64,000 nucleotides of DNA from Muribaculaceae bacterium (GTDB lineage: Bacteria > Bacteroidota > Bacteroidia > Bacteroidales > Muribaculaceae). The notes under the pieces were generated by a model. The model worked only from the letters and a program-made list of their open reading frames with translations. It did no database searches and was not told the DNA's origin. Positions within the stretch are counted from its first letter, which is position 1. Every line of letters begins with the position of its first letter. The stretch spans positions 50,116 through 114,115 of the forward strand of contig JAGAUF010000085.1 of the NCBI GenBank assembly GCA_017620885.1, read 5' to 3'. A program made the translations under genes and the position numbers. Below, piece after piece: positions 26,463-34,531 of this stretch.

Positions 26463-26670
26463 CAGTCTTGTTTGAAATTATGAGTTGACGCTGTCCTGCC
26501 ATCATGCGCGCGTGCATTTCCACATGGGCCTGCGGCACTTTATAATGGGTTGGCTGTGGTTCACACGCATTCTTCCCGGTAGAGCACCCGGTGAGGATTG
26601 CGGCTAACAGCATAGACGCGGCACCGTAACCGCCGAGACGACCAATAAGGTATGCTTTTTCTGGTGTCAT
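26443..26670 (-). CDS. Putative small lipoprotein, 75 aa
   Basis: Start placed at ATG 26670 (MTPEKAYLIGRLGG) because a longer frame would overlap the upstream gene over 150 bases. Hydrophobic stretch AASMLLAAILTGC with a lipobox-like LTGC (Cys at about residue 29) suggests a lipid-anchored protein. The rest is polar. A Rz1-like lysis role is conceivable but no partner is visible. Confidence 0.5.
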   Translation of the reverse strand: MTPEKAYLIGRLGGYGAASMLLAAILTGCSTGKNACEPQPTHYKVPQAHVEMHARMMAGQRQLIISNKTDESTDD

Positions 26671-26671
26671 A

Positions 26672-26920
26672 TTAAAAGAGTTTGAGTTGTATTGGTTTAT
26701 TCTTAACTGTCTTGGAATAGATGGGGCATTTCTCCCGATAGGCGCAAACGCCGGCTTTTGCTTGGTCGAATCTCTCTTCCCACAATTTAGCGTACTCTTC
26801 AGTACCCATTTTTGCCTCACCATTGAGAAAATCGACTAACTTCATACAGAAGAAGCCGCGCTCAACGACTTTGCTATTAGAGTTGACCTCAAATAGCCCA
26901 TTGCTCTCAGGTTGTGCCAT
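26672..26920 (-). CDS. Small protein with C-terminal clamp-binding-like motif, 82 aa
   Basis: Charged helical body with an EEYAKLWEERFDQAKAGVC segment and a short CAYREKC; the last residues are KPIQLKLF, close to the QLxLF consensus for the beta sliding clamp. Its start overlaps the upstream gene by 14 bases. Function unknown. Confidence 0.6.
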   Translation of the reverse strand: MAQPESNGLFEVNSNSKVVERGFFCMKLVDFLNGEAKMGTEEYAKLWEERFDQAKAGVCAYREKCPIYSKTVKNKPIQLKLF

Positions 26921-27389
26921 TCTTCTTTCTGTAATTGAAAATCTGTTTCTTGATGCCCTCCCGGCGCATAATGGAGCAAAGGGTGGCGATGCTCCCCAGC
27001 GAAGAGGATTCTTGAAAAGCTGCCGCCTTCACGAGTTTCACATATTTCCCGTTTTCATCAGCCTCGGCTAATCCCCAATCTTCCGGAAGTTCTTCTTCTT
27101 TGATGATACCTTGGCGAGCAAAATACCATCGGAAGTTTCCAATGCCCTCAATGGGATTTTGACGGCATTTCTTGGCTCTGTCCTGGAGAAAGTCGGCCCG
27201 CGACGTCTTCACCTCCACGATTGTAGCCGACCACCCATTTGTGGCCCAAACATCGGGGATTTCGTTTCCGTAGGTCATTAACTCGACTGCGACATATTTA
27301 TGCCCCATACAGCCATCAAAACCGCCCTTGTGGAGTATCTTTGCCGCTTCTTCACACATAATGCGGTGCAGTGAATTTGTCTTACTCAT
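26907..27389 (-). CDS. MmcB/PD-(D/E)xK-type nuclease-like protein, 160 aa
   Basis: The core of a PD-(D/E)xK nuclease is visible: IPDVWATNGWSATIVEVKTS (about 44-63) with the conserved Asp and E-x-K, then RADFLQDRAKKCR. This resembles MmcB-type DNA repair or phage nucleases. It sits among small phage proteins, immediately after a frameshifted DNA-binding gene. Activity is inferred from the motif. Confidence 0.7.
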   Translation of the reverse strand: MSKTNSLHRIMCEEAAKILHKGGFDGCMGHKYVAVELMTYGNEIPDVWATNGWSATIVEVKTSRADFLQDRAKKCRQNPIEGIGNFRWYFARQGIIKEEELPEDWGLAEADENGKYVKLVKAAAFQESSSLGSIATLCSIMRREGIKKQIFNYRKKNGTT

Positions 27390-27390
27390 T

Positions 27391-28141
27391 TTACTCCGTT
27401 ATTGCTTGTTGAAACTTTATTCCAAATTTGCTGGCATTCCTTTCAATTATTGGACGACGCATTTCTTCAGTAGAATAGAAATATAGATTATGGTCTTCTG
27501 GACATTCGATATAACCTCTCTTGCGGAGATTATATCTGACGCTTATTTTGCTTTTAGGCTGCTTTACAAATCTGAATTTTGTGCGTTGCTCGAAGCCCCA
27601 GAAGAGGCTTCTTCTCTTATCTTTATCATAAGTTTCACGCCATGATGCCCTCTTTTTTTTCTAAGCATTCCGCATATCTCTTAGGAGATAATCTGTCGCG
27701 ATTGCTTTGTCCTGGCTGGAACCTAAATTCGTTACTCCTTGGGATTATAAAACCTTTCGGCGGATATGTGCCATTCCTCTTATGGCTTTCTGCAGCTGCT
27801 TTTTGAGCTGAGTCCTGAGTCTTTATCATGAATTGTTTTGTTTTCTTCAACCCATGCTCCCTTGCAATGCGATGTAATGTTGAGTGACTAATGCCAAACT
27901 TACTCATTATCTCATCGTTGCGGGTGTGTTTAAAATGCCTGATAATCCAAGCAATTTCTTTTTCAGTGAGTTCTTTGCTGGTATTCCCGACTCGTCGTAT
28001 TGGTTTCCCATACAGTTTGTGTTCCAAAGATTTAGACGAGCGACCGAGTTTAACAGCGATTTCACTCAATGGCAATCCCAATGCCTTTAACCGATGAAGT
28101 TCTTTTATTTCTTCCTGAGTCCACAGCTTGTTTTTAGACAT
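27391..28141 (-). CDS. HTH DNA-binding protein read across an A8 frameshift, about 249 aa
   Basis: The first 164 codons (WTQEEIKELHRLKALGLPLS, then KFGISHSTLHRIAREHGLKK) hold two HTH-like segments. The frame stops soon after a run of eight A at 27653-27660 (leftward strand). Reading one A fewer joins smoothly to a second frame that runs to a stop at 27391 with RRSLFWGFEQRTKFRFV, KQPKSKISVRYNLRKRGYI, a pattern typical of the C-terminus of such phage proteins. So this is a broken gene, a sequencing error, or a slippage-controlled gene. Confidence 0.7.
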
Positions 28142-28153
28142 ACATTCTTGTAA

Positions 28154-28549
28154 TTAGATAAATAGTTCAGGAAACATCTGTTTTAGCAAAGAGTGATTGG
28201 GCGCATAGGTAGAATACTTCGTGGTGGCGTCGATAAGTTTGAACCTCCGATTATCATACTCCACCGTGCAGTATTCTTTCTTGTAGACGACTCGCTTTTT
28301 CGCACCAAGGTACCGGCCTCGCGATTGTACCACATCGGACGTATTAACCTCAACCGTGATACAGACATCAAAGTCTACAATACCCGAAAGCCAGTGTTTT
28401 GCTCTCTCCGGGTTTTCAGGGAAAAAGCAAAAGCCCACAGACGTAGATGCACCTCCCCGCTTCACACTATGATTGGTGGGATTGGAAAGCACTTCACCAC
28501 GCTTGTAGGCTTCAAACTCTTTTTGAGAGCAGAATCGGTGGAGTATCAT
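28154..28549 (-). CDS. Conserved phage protein with GFCFFPENP motif, 131 aa
   Basis: Start at ATG 28549 (MILHRFCSQKEFEAYKRGEV), coupled by ATGA to the upstream gene. The run SVGFCFFPENPERAKHWLSG (about 37-56) and the ending YCTVEYDNRRFKLIDAT form a pattern I associate with a small phage protein family of unknown function. An ADP-ribosyltransferase-like fold is possible but not supported by a clear motif. Confidence 0.6.
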   Translation of the reverse strand: MILHRFCSQKEFEAYKRGEVLSNPTNHSVKRGGASTSVGFCFFPENPERAKHWLSGIVDFDVCITVEVNTSDVVQSRGRYLGAKKRVVYKKEYCTVEYDNRRFKLIDATTKYSTYAPNHSLLKQMFPELFI

Positions 28550-28812
28550 AACTTTTGGTCTTTGGGAAATTCGTTGAACCGGCGGCATATTTCCTCTCCG
28601 AGCTTCGTAGCATCTTCAAGTGTCGCTTTGAAATCCACAAAAAGTTCACTGTCGTATAGGGTTATTTCTCCGATGGGAAGATTGAATCCGCTACCAAGCT
28701 CTTTCACACACAGCAACACTTCGCCGTACTTCTCTTTCGGGACAAGGACGAGATTGGCTTCCTTTGTGTCAAAACTGCCCTCAACAAATTGAAATTTCGG
28801 TGTTATCTCCAT
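28546..28812 (-). CDS. Hypothetical protein, 88 aa
   Basis: Not recognised. Beta-strand-rich first half (KFQFVEGSF, ANLVLVP) and an acidic helical second half ending NEFPKDQKL. Overlaps the upstream gene by 32 bases (28781-28812). Confidence 0.6.
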   Translation of the reverse strand: MEITPKFQFVEGSFDTKEANLVLVPKEKYGEVLLCVKELGSGFNLPIGEITLYDSELFVDFKATLEDATKLGEEICRRFNEFPKDQKL

Positions 28813-29077
28813 GATTATTATGGGGTATTCTGTTTATAATGTCGCTTTCGTAAATTTCTCTATACCATGTACCATGCTCTCCCTCGATATGGTAGAAACA
28901 AAGGCCGTTAATGCACATGGCTGTCGTTACTCTTCCCTCCCTGATGACGGTACCAAAACGGAATTTCACATATTCTCCGCGATGATACTTGTTGGGACGG
29001 ACGGTGTATGCGCTCACTGATCTCTCGTGCGCGCGGTTATAGATAATCTCGTTGATTGTCGGAGCCTCTAAACTCAT
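28781..29077 (-). CDS. Hypothetical protein, about 98 aa
   Basis: Start taken at ATG 29077 (MSLEAPTINEII); a TTG at 29134 would add 19 residues. Beta-rich core YHRGEYVKFRFGTVIREGRV. No known motif. Confidence 0.55.
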   Translation of the reverse strand: MSLEAPTINEIIYNRAHERSVSAYTVRPNKYHRGEYVKFRFGTVIREGRVTTAMCINGLCFYHIEGEHGTWYREIYESDIINRIPHNNHGDNTEISIC

Positions 29078-29137
29078 CGTGTTAGTTGCATTTAACAGTC
29101 TTTGGTTTGACCGATGTATCTGCGGCAGCAACAAACC

Positions 29138-29449
29138 TTATTCCATAGCGTCCAGAATATAAATAAGCCCTTCTGTGTATATATTTTCTCCATTTAAGGA
29201 CTTATAGGTAGTATAATCGGACACATCTTCAAGTACGAACTCAACATCACCCGCCCCTATCAAGACGACTTTAGTTACTCGGACATTTGCTACTTTCTCT
29301 TCCGTCTCGAAAGTAACAATGGGACTCGAAAACTCTAAAACTGATTCTACCCCCAGTGTTTGCGTCTGTTTAACAACATAATCATGAATATCAGTCAAGA
29401 TTTCTTGACGAATATTGTTTATTCTATTGTTATATTTTTGAAATTCCAT
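29138..29449 (-). CDS. Hypothetical protein, 103 aa
   Basis: Not recognised. A basic helical start (NRINNIRQEILTDIHDYVVK), then beta-rich with VRVTKVVLIGAGDVEFVLED. The 40 bases upstream hold no clear promoter. More A+T-rich than its neighbours. Confidence 0.55.
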   Translation of the reverse strand: MEFQKYNNRINNIRQEILTDIHDYVVKQTQTLGVESVLEFSSPIVTFETEEKVANVRVTKVVLIGAGDVEFVLEDVSDYTTYKSLNGENIYTEGLIYILDAME

Positions 29450-29489
29450 TTAAAGTTCTGCTATTGTTATTTTTACATGCGCTCAATAA

Positions 29490-30137
29490 TCACAGCTTTA
29501 TCTCACGAATAGGATTGGACTCCTTCGAGCAAGGCATGATAATCACCTCGATATTGTCGCCCAAACACATCAGAGCCGGAGTGTAACCCGTCGGCATATT
29601 CCTGATGTTAACGGCATCAAATCCGGCAACGTCCATTGCCTTGGCCAGCTTCATGAGAGCGCGGACCGAAAATATCGTGTCGTTGATTTTAATGCACCTC
29701 CACTCGCGTAAATACTTCTTTGTTTTGACTTTACCTCTGCCGTCGCAGATGGGGCAATCGAAATCCTTGCGGTGTTCTTCACCGTCTGAATCCTCGTAGA
29801 CCCATTCGACCGTTCCCGAACCGTCGCACTCGTCACACTCGGCGGCTAAACCGTGTACGCGGACCTCCTCGACTTCCGGAATACTCTTGATTGTCTTCAC
29901 AATCGTGGCAAGCGGTAACTCAAAATCGCAATTTTGCTGTGGAAAATCAGGAATACGTTTCGGCTGTTCAGATTTGTCATACACTCCCTGAAGCGAATGG
30001 TACGGCGCCCGGACCATTATAGCAAGGTCGGTCGCCATAACAAATCCATCCCTATAGAATGGCTTATAGCAGAATGACGGGCGATCTTCTAAATTTTTCT
30101 CCGTAAAGCAATCGAAGAAGTCTTTTTCTCGTTTCAT
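29490..30137 (-). CDS. Phage protein with DnaJ-type zinc finger insert, 215 aa
   Basis: Two CxxCxGxG modules, CDECDGSG (about residue 100) and CPICDGRG (about 130), as in the DnaJ zinc finger, sit inside an otherwise unrelated beta-rich protein. No J-domain is present. Zinc binding through four Cys pairs is likely; role unknown. Start taken at ATG 30137; a TTG two codons upstream is unlikely. Confidence 0.7.
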   Translation of the reverse strand: MKREKDFFDCFTEKNLEDRPSFCYKPFYRDGFVMATDLAIMVRAPYHSLQGVYDKSEQPKRIPDFPQQNCDFELPLATIVKTIKSIPEVEEVRVHGLAAECDECDGSGTVEWVYEDSDGEEHRKDFDCPICDGRGKVKTKKYLREWRCIKINDTIFSVRALMKLAKAMDVAGFDAVNIRNMPTGYTPALMCLGDNIEVIIMPCSKESNPIREIKL

Positions 30138-30139
30138 CG

Positions 30140-30322
30140 TCAAGTTATTATAAACTGAACATTCAAATAAAATTCTCTATGCAACCGCATAATTTGTATA
30201 TAGCCATCAATCTTCTCGCCGTAAGGGAGAAAGATTACTCGCTCTTTGGTGTTTACGCGAATACCTTTCTTCCTTAGACGATAGATTAGACAATGAGCAG
30301 TTGTGCTGAGTGCCCGGGACAT
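30140..30322 (-). CDS. Small basic protein, 60 aa
   Basis: Begins one base after the stop of the DUF2829 gene. Basic and amphipathic (CLIYRLRKKGIRVNTKER), similar in style to small nucleic-acid-binding phage proteins. Not recognised. Confidence 0.55.
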   Translation of the reverse strand: MSRALSTTAHCLIYRLRKKGIRVNTKERVIFLPYGEKIDGYIQIMRLHREFYLNVQFIIT

Positions 30323-31033
30323 TTACTCTACGACAAGTTCCCAATCAGTCGCGAACACATCGCTGATGGACGGCACCCAGGAGTTTGCTTCGCCGGTCGT
30401 GGCGTTGAATATGAGACACTGCGAGACATAATTGATATGGTCGCCATGAGCGAGAATGAGTCTCTTTGCTTCATCGGGAAGCGACTGCATTTTCGGTATG
30501 ATCTCAGAGCCGATGTGGGCCGGCACCTGCTTGAACACCATCAGGCCTTTGCCGTTCCATCCATTGCGGCGGACGGCGTATCCCTCACGGATGAGAGGAA
30601 GTATCTGCTCGAAAGAAAACCCATAGGGACGCCCGCTGACGCTGCCTTCCGTTGTGCTCTGACGAAGCGCGAGGATAGCGGAGTAGGCGTTCATCATGTG
30701 GTGCTGTGCCACAAGCATAGCCCGGTCTCCGAGAGGGAGTTCCTTGAACTTCTCGTTACTGTGAATGAAATCCGATAGTTTGAGGCATTTCTCACGCAGG
30801 TTCTGGTCCTCGATGTTGATGCGGTCGAGGTGCGTTTCAGCTACCTTGTATGCTTCCTCGAATACATTTGCCGGGGACCACGACTGATAGCCGTCAGCAT
30901 ATTCTACACGATAACCTGGAGTGTCGTCATACTCCGAGATATAGGCATTTTCACGGATGAGTCCTTTCTTGTGAGCCTCACCGTAGGTCATAGGTTCCGC
31001 CGAGACCTGTTTTGTACCAATGTACTTTTTCAT
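30323..31033 (-). CDS. DUF2829/Tad2-like protein with phage N-terminal domain, 236 aa
   Basis: The C-terminal part (about 135-236) has the DUF2829 pattern: FEQILPLIREGYAVRRNGWN, then GLMVFKQVP and SWVPSISDVFATDWELV. DUF2829 includes Tad2, which binds the Thoeris signalling molecule. The N-terminal half (MKKYIGTKQVSAEPMTYGEA and GYRVEYADGYQSW) is a common phage domain. An anti-Thoeris role fits the family; it is not proven for this protein, and DUF2829 members may have other roles. Confidence 0.8.
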   Translation of the reverse strand: MKKYIGTKQVSAEPMTYGEAHKKGLIRENAYISEYDDTPGYRVEYADGYQSWSPANVFEEAYKVAETHLDRINIEDQNLREKCLKLSDFIHSNEKFKELPLGDRAMLVAQHHMMNAYSAILALRQSTTEGSVSGRPYGFSFEQILPLIREGYAVRRNGWNGKGLMVFKQVPAHIGSEIIPKMQSLPDEAKRLILAHGDHINYVSQCLIFNATTGEANSWVPSISDVFATDWELVVE

Positions 31034-31051
31034 GTGATTTTTGATTGGAGT

Positions 31052-31291
31052 TTATTGAGCCGCTCCATGGCTGTTAGTATTTTCTTTAGCGATTCGCTCT
31101 TCAAGCAAACCTATATTGCGTATCACTACCTGAATGGAAGCGTTCACCATGTTTACAAGATTTTGTGATTCCGGGCCGAGGCTTGATTTTAAGCGCAACA
31201 GCCAATTACAATCATGCTGATAATCACGTTTCATTTCGTCGAGATAACCCATACCGAGGGTTTCTACGATGTTGTCTTCGTCGGCATTCAT
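31052..31291 (-). CDS. Hypothetical protein, 79 aa
   Basis: Short helical protein; GYLDEMKRDYQHDCNWLLRL and VVIRNIGLLEERIAKEN suggest two helices. ATGA overlap with the upstream gene (31288-31291). Unknown function. Confidence 0.6.
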   Translation of the reverse strand: MNADEDNIVETLGMGYLDEMKRDYQHDCNWLLRLKSSLGPESQNLVNMVNASIQVVIRNIGLLEERIAKENTNSHGAAQ

Positions 31292-31557
31292 AGTCCAATG
31301 TGTTTCCTAAACCATGCAAAACGCGCGTCTTCAAACCAAAAGTCGCGAGGGTCATGAACATTGTTCATGACAAATTCCTCGTAGCATTTCGGGCATAGCC
31401 ATTCGTCGAGTACCGCGACAAAATAGCCACTTTCGGGAGCTGACATACAATAGTCGCAAAAACCTTTTGAGTCAAGATGCCCTAATTTCTCTATGAGTTC
31501 CTCCCGGCTAACCTGAATGGTCTTGAATCCGGCTTTCTCGTTTATTATCTTTGCCAT
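31288..31557 (-). CDS. Small zinc-ribbon protein, 89 aa
   Basis: Start at ATG 31557 (MAKIINEKAGFKTIQVSR). Two pairs CDYC and CPKC flank SAPESGYFVAVLDEWL, typical of a zinc ribbon in mobile-element proteins. It sits one base after the end of the upstream gene. Function unknown. Confidence 0.7.
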   Translation of the reverse strand: MAKIINEKAGFKTIQVSREELIEKLGHLDSKGFCDYCMSAPESGYFVAVLDEWLCPKCYEEFVMNNVHDPRDFWFEDARFAWFRKHIGL

Positions 31558-31558
31558 T

Positions 31559-32002
31559 TTACAGAAATATGGAGAGGCAAGCCACAAGCCAACCTGATAA
31601 CGCGATGAGGGCATACGCCACATTCCATCGAACTTGTGTATTCATTCTGTGATTGTAGCGGTTTACCGCATCGATGTCGAGTTTGTATCTCTTACGGATC
31701 TGCTCTTCCATCCACTTCTCGATGTGGCCTTGGATTTTACGGCAGGCTTCGTACGAAACCGCGTGCTTGACTTTATCGTAACCTTGCCCGGGGTCGTAGT
31801 AGGACGAAGATATATAGACAACCGGCTTGATGTGAAACACATCGTCCCAGTCGCGTCCGACATCAAGTTTGAGGTCAACGGATAGTTTGCTGTGTTCTTC
31901 GATACCACGCATGATTTCCGCTTCCATAGTGGCGCAGGTCATATCAGCCTCTTTCTTGAGCTGCTGATATTCATAGTCTGTGAGTTGTACGATTTTATTC
32001 AT
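31559..32002 (-). CDS. Tail-anchored membrane protein, 147 aa
   Basis: A soluble, helical N-terminal part with SYYDPGQGYDKVKHAVSYEA and a C-terminal hydrophobic helix (about 128-147, WNVAYALIALSGWLVACL) near the very end. Function unknown. Confidence 0.6.
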   Translation of the reverse strand: MNKIVQLTDYEYQQLKKEADMTCATMEAEIMRGIEEHSKLSVDLKLDVGRDWDDVFHIKPVVYISSSYYDPGQGYDKVKHAVSYEACRKIQGHIEKWMEEQIRKRYKLDIDAVNRYNHRMNTQVRWNVAYALIALSGWLVACLSIFL

Positions 32003-32189
32003 GGCGATTAGTCCTTTTGATGTCGAGTTTTGTGATTATCCAATGCCGGAACTGGCCCCACGCTATCAAGATGTTCGTGCATATGCTCTCGATAATCGTT
32101 ACCGGCAACAGAATAGGCAAAAGGATAAATGATAGCAGAGACGCTATTACTCGTCCCCACATGATTGTGAACTTCGGTCTTCTTTTCAT
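31995..32189 (-). CDS. Small membrane protein, 64 aa
   Basis: Two hydrophobic helices (VIASLLSFILLPILLPV and ESICTNILIAWG) with basic ends. Coupled by ATGA to the upstream radical SAM gene. Function unknown. Confidence 0.6.
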   Translation of the reverse strand: MKRRPKFTIMWGRVIASLLSFILLPILLPVTIIESICTNILIAWGQFRHWIITKLDIKRTNRHE

Positions 32190-32986
32190 TCTCCTCTGAA
32201 TATGTTATATGTTGAATCCACAAAATGAGGTGGCATTGCGTCGCGGTTAAGCCCCAGGAAGTCAACAAAACTATCCTTCAGATAGAATTTGCTTCCGCGA
32301 GTGTCGTCTTTCATCATATCATACAAGAACTGCACTCCGTCCTTGTCGTATTCCTTCTTGCCGCTAAGTAATCCAACTTTGAGCAAGTTGCACCACCCGC
32401 TTATAGCGTTAATCATGGCGTATGAGGCGTCTATCTTTACGATAGGTTCGATACTCGCAAAGACTTTGTACCCGTCTTCATGGAGTTGAATCATTTTCTT
32501 CACGCGGTCTATATTGGGCGAGGCGTAAGGTTCCAATTCATCGCAGCCAGTCAATGTAAAGCCGAAGGCTAACAAATTTTTTGCTTTTTCAGGATCCGGA
32601 TATGTAACGACCAATTCCCAGTCGGCCCTTTTCGTTAGGATTTGTACCGGTATATCGAGGACCAAACAAGCATTGACGGCGGCTTGAGTGAGACCCATCG
32701 TTTCTGGCAACATTGGATCAGTCGTGAAACTGAAGAATATTCCGTGTTCCTGGAGTTCGGCAAGGTTCTTAGCCGCTTCATCGACGAATGTACGGAGAGC
32801 GTGTTCTTCGTTCCTGAAGCATTTCTTCAAATGGGGTTTCGTGTCCCACACATGGCTCATAACGCCTCGCTTGCAGTAGCAATACTGACAATCGTTAGAG
32901 CAGCCAGTATAGAAATTGCAGGCCCACGCCGAGTATTCCCCGGCACGGCCTTTAGGTTGGTAAATTGCTTTCCCGTTGAATGCCAT
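32186..32986 (-). CDS. Radical SAM protein, SplB-like family (COG1533-type), 266 aa
   Basis: Start placed at ATG 32986 (MAFNGKAIYQPKGRAGEYS), six bases after the previous gene; longer frames would overlap it. The cluster motif is CSNDCQYC (CxxxCxxC) after NFYTGC. The pattern KGRAGEYSAWACNFYTGC is typical of the photoproduct-lyase-related family. Substrate unknown; DNA repair or modification is plausible for the family. Confidence 0.85.
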   Translation of the reverse strand: MAFNGKAIYQPKGRAGEYSAWACNFYTGCSNDCQYCYCKRGVMSHVWDTKPHLKKCFRNEEHALRTFVDEAAKNLAELQEHGIFFSFTTDPMLPETMGLTQAAVNACLVLDIPVQILTKRADWELVVTYPDPEKAKNLLAFGFTLTGCDELEPYASPNIDRVKKMIQLHEDGYKVFASIEPIVKIDASYAMINAISGWCNLLKVGLLSGKKEYDKDGVQFLYDMMKDDTRGSKFYLKDSFVDFLGLNRDAMPPHFVDSTYNIFRGE

Positions 32987-32991
32987 GATGA

Positions 32992-33252
32992 TTAGTTTAA
33001 TGAAATTCCCTTTTTTATTTCTCGGCGCCTCATAATCGACACATAGTCGCCCACCACATCTACAAATAGACTGGCATAGGCCGGCTCCTGAAGCATTATA
33101 TTCACTATTCCTCGTTTGAGGGTGGGCGCATCCGTACATGAAAATACTTTAACTTTATTCTCGTCAGTAACCAGTGTAAACCAGTTCTTAGCAGAAATAA
33201 GCTCGTCTATCACGCTCGACCTCAGTTTGTCTTTTTCTGTCTGTGATCCCAT
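32992..33252 (-). CDS. Hypothetical protein, 86 aa
   Basis: Not recognised. Helical with KNWFTLVTDENKVKVFSC, no membrane segment. One base separates its start from the upstream stop. Confidence 0.6.
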   Translation of the reverse strand: MGSQTEKDKLRSSVIDELISAKNWFTLVTDENKVKVFSCTDAPTLKRGIVNIMLQEPAYASLFVDVVGDYVSIMRRREIKKGISLN

Positions 33253-33450
33253 TTATTTGTTGTGCCGATCAGGGCACTCTTTATCTAATTTTCGATTGAT
33301 TTTGTTGATAAGAAGTCCTAAGAGGCGAGCTTCATTAAATTCACTTGTAGAGACTTCGCTCCGACGTTTGAATGACTCTCGCATGAAGGCCAGTCTGTTC
33401 TCAAGATGGACGCATATCTTTTCAGCATCAGTGTTCGACAGTTGTATCAT
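33253..33450 (-). CDS. Hypothetical protein, 65 aa
   Basis: Short, basic, helical protein. Overlaps the upstream gene by 23 bases. Function unknown. Confidence 0.55.
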   Translation of the reverse strand: MIQLSNTDAEKICVHLENRLAFMRESFKRRSEVSTSEFNEARLLGLLINKINRKLDKECPDRHNK

Positions 33451-33781
33451 GACCCTGCAATTTACTGATTACCCAATGCGCGAAGTCATTCTGAATTTTA
33501 CAAGCCGACTCGTCGCCGTCTGTAAAGTTCTCTACAAGCGAACCGCGACCTCTGACTACAAGGAATGTCTTCCCATTCAGCAGAATCTCCGGCGCTTTGT
33601 ATTCAAGCTCTGGGCTTTTAGCCGACACCATATCACCATTGAGAATATGGCAGAGACGGTCTAAGACCGCAGTATTGTCCTTAGATACATCCGCAATCAT
33701 TAGTGCCAGCTGCCCGTTGTTAGTCCATACATAGGTGTCGTCGGAGAAAAACGGAGGCTCGTAAAATTCGAAGAAATTCAT
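33428..33781 (-). CDS. Hypothetical phage protein, 117 aa
   Basis: Opens MNFFEFYEPPFFSDD and has a VWTNNGQLALMI segment, a pattern that recurs in small Bacteroidales phage proteins; function unknown. Confidence 0.6.
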   Translation of the reverse strand: MNFFEFYEPPFFSDDTYVWTNNGQLALMIADVSKDNTAVLDRLCHILNGDMVSAKSPELEYKAPEILLNGKTFLVVRGRGSLVENFTDGDESACKIQNDFAHWVISKLQGHDTTVEH

Positions 33782-33785
33782 GGCT

Positions 33786-33986
33786 TCACTCTTCTACTTC
33801 GCAGAGGCCCTGCGAAAGGAGGAAATCGTATAAATTGTGGACGTTGAGATTTTCAGGGCGAGCCCATCCCTGTATCACGAATCGTTCGATGCTGTATGTG
33901 TTGGGATAGACGTAGGAATACGTCTCACTCAGTTCATTGCGGAGCTGGTCCGCAACTTGTCTCTGTTCGTTGGTTAGAGTTTCCAT
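33786..33986 (-). CDS. Small protein, 66 aa; first gene of a leftward unit
   Basis: Start fixed at ATG 33986 (METLTNEQRQVADQLRN) by the leader just upstream; a longer frame from 34043 would run through the promoter. Helical and charged. Function unknown. Confidence 0.65.
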   Translation of the reverse strand: METLTNEQRQVADQLRNELSETYSYVYPNTYSIERFVIQGWARPENLNVHNLYDFLLSQGLCEVEE

Positions 33987-34062
33987 TTTGAGGTTCGGTT
34001 TTTGATTAAAAATCATCTTATTTGCACTTGCAAAGATAATCATAAATAATCATATACGCAAG
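33987..34062 (-). promoter_or_regulatory. Leftward promoter plus phage leader
   Basis: Read leftward: CTTG at 34062-34059, 20 bases, TATCTTTG at 34038-34031, four bases, then TGCAAATAAGATG and TAATCAAAAA. The leader reads GTG-CAA-ATA-AGA-TGA. Confidence 0.85.
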
Positions 34063-34081
34063 CCTTAAAGCCATAAAATAA

Positions 34082-34531
34082 TCATTCCTGCAAGATTTTA
34101 CAAATCTCGGCTATCTCCGTGGAGGTAGGGTCAAGCCATTCCTTAGCAACGAGCCACGAAAGTGATTTCTTCGGGTTGAAATTATCTACTCTGATTGAAT
34201 GATGCGAGAGCTTTCCTTCAGTTGGCTTTAAGCCGAGTTCGTGTAACTCACACTTTCCGTCGTGGAAGAATGTGCAATAGCCGTTCTCTTCTTGAATGGC
34301 CTGAATCATATAGACCGGTTCTCTGCATACACCCATTATCACGCCGGCTAACCATTGTGTCGCGGCAACGCGGTTCTTGTAACCGGCCTTGAGGATTTTT
34401 AGAATATCTTCGGGCGTACCAAGGCAGGGCGTATGGCACTGCGACTGGCACTTAGCGCATTGACATGAAATGGGCTTACGCCCGGACTTGCGCATGATGT
34501 GGTGTAGTGATGATTCTCCTAAATGGCTCAT
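34082..34531 (-). CDS. YkgJ-type Cys-cluster protein, 149 aa
   Basis: An N-terminal cysteine cluster (CQCAKCQSQCHTPC, about 24-37) and further Cys at about 95-105 resemble YkgJ-family proteins, thought to bind a metal or iron-sulfur centre. Function in phages is unknown. Coupled by ATGA to its upstream neighbour. Confidence 0.65.
   Translation of the reverse strand: MSHLGESSLHHIMRKSGRKPISCQCAKCQSQCHTPCLGTPEDILKILKAGYKNRVAATQWLAGVIMGVCREPVYMIQAIQEENGYCTFFHDGKCELHELGLKPTEGKLSHHSIRVDNFNPKKSLSWLVAKEWLDPTSTEIAEICKILQE

Noticed and set aside
26443-26823. 126-codon version of the lipoprotein gene
   Set aside because: Its first 51 codons overlap the upstream gene; the shorter form starting at 26670 keeps the hydrophobic segment and lipobox.
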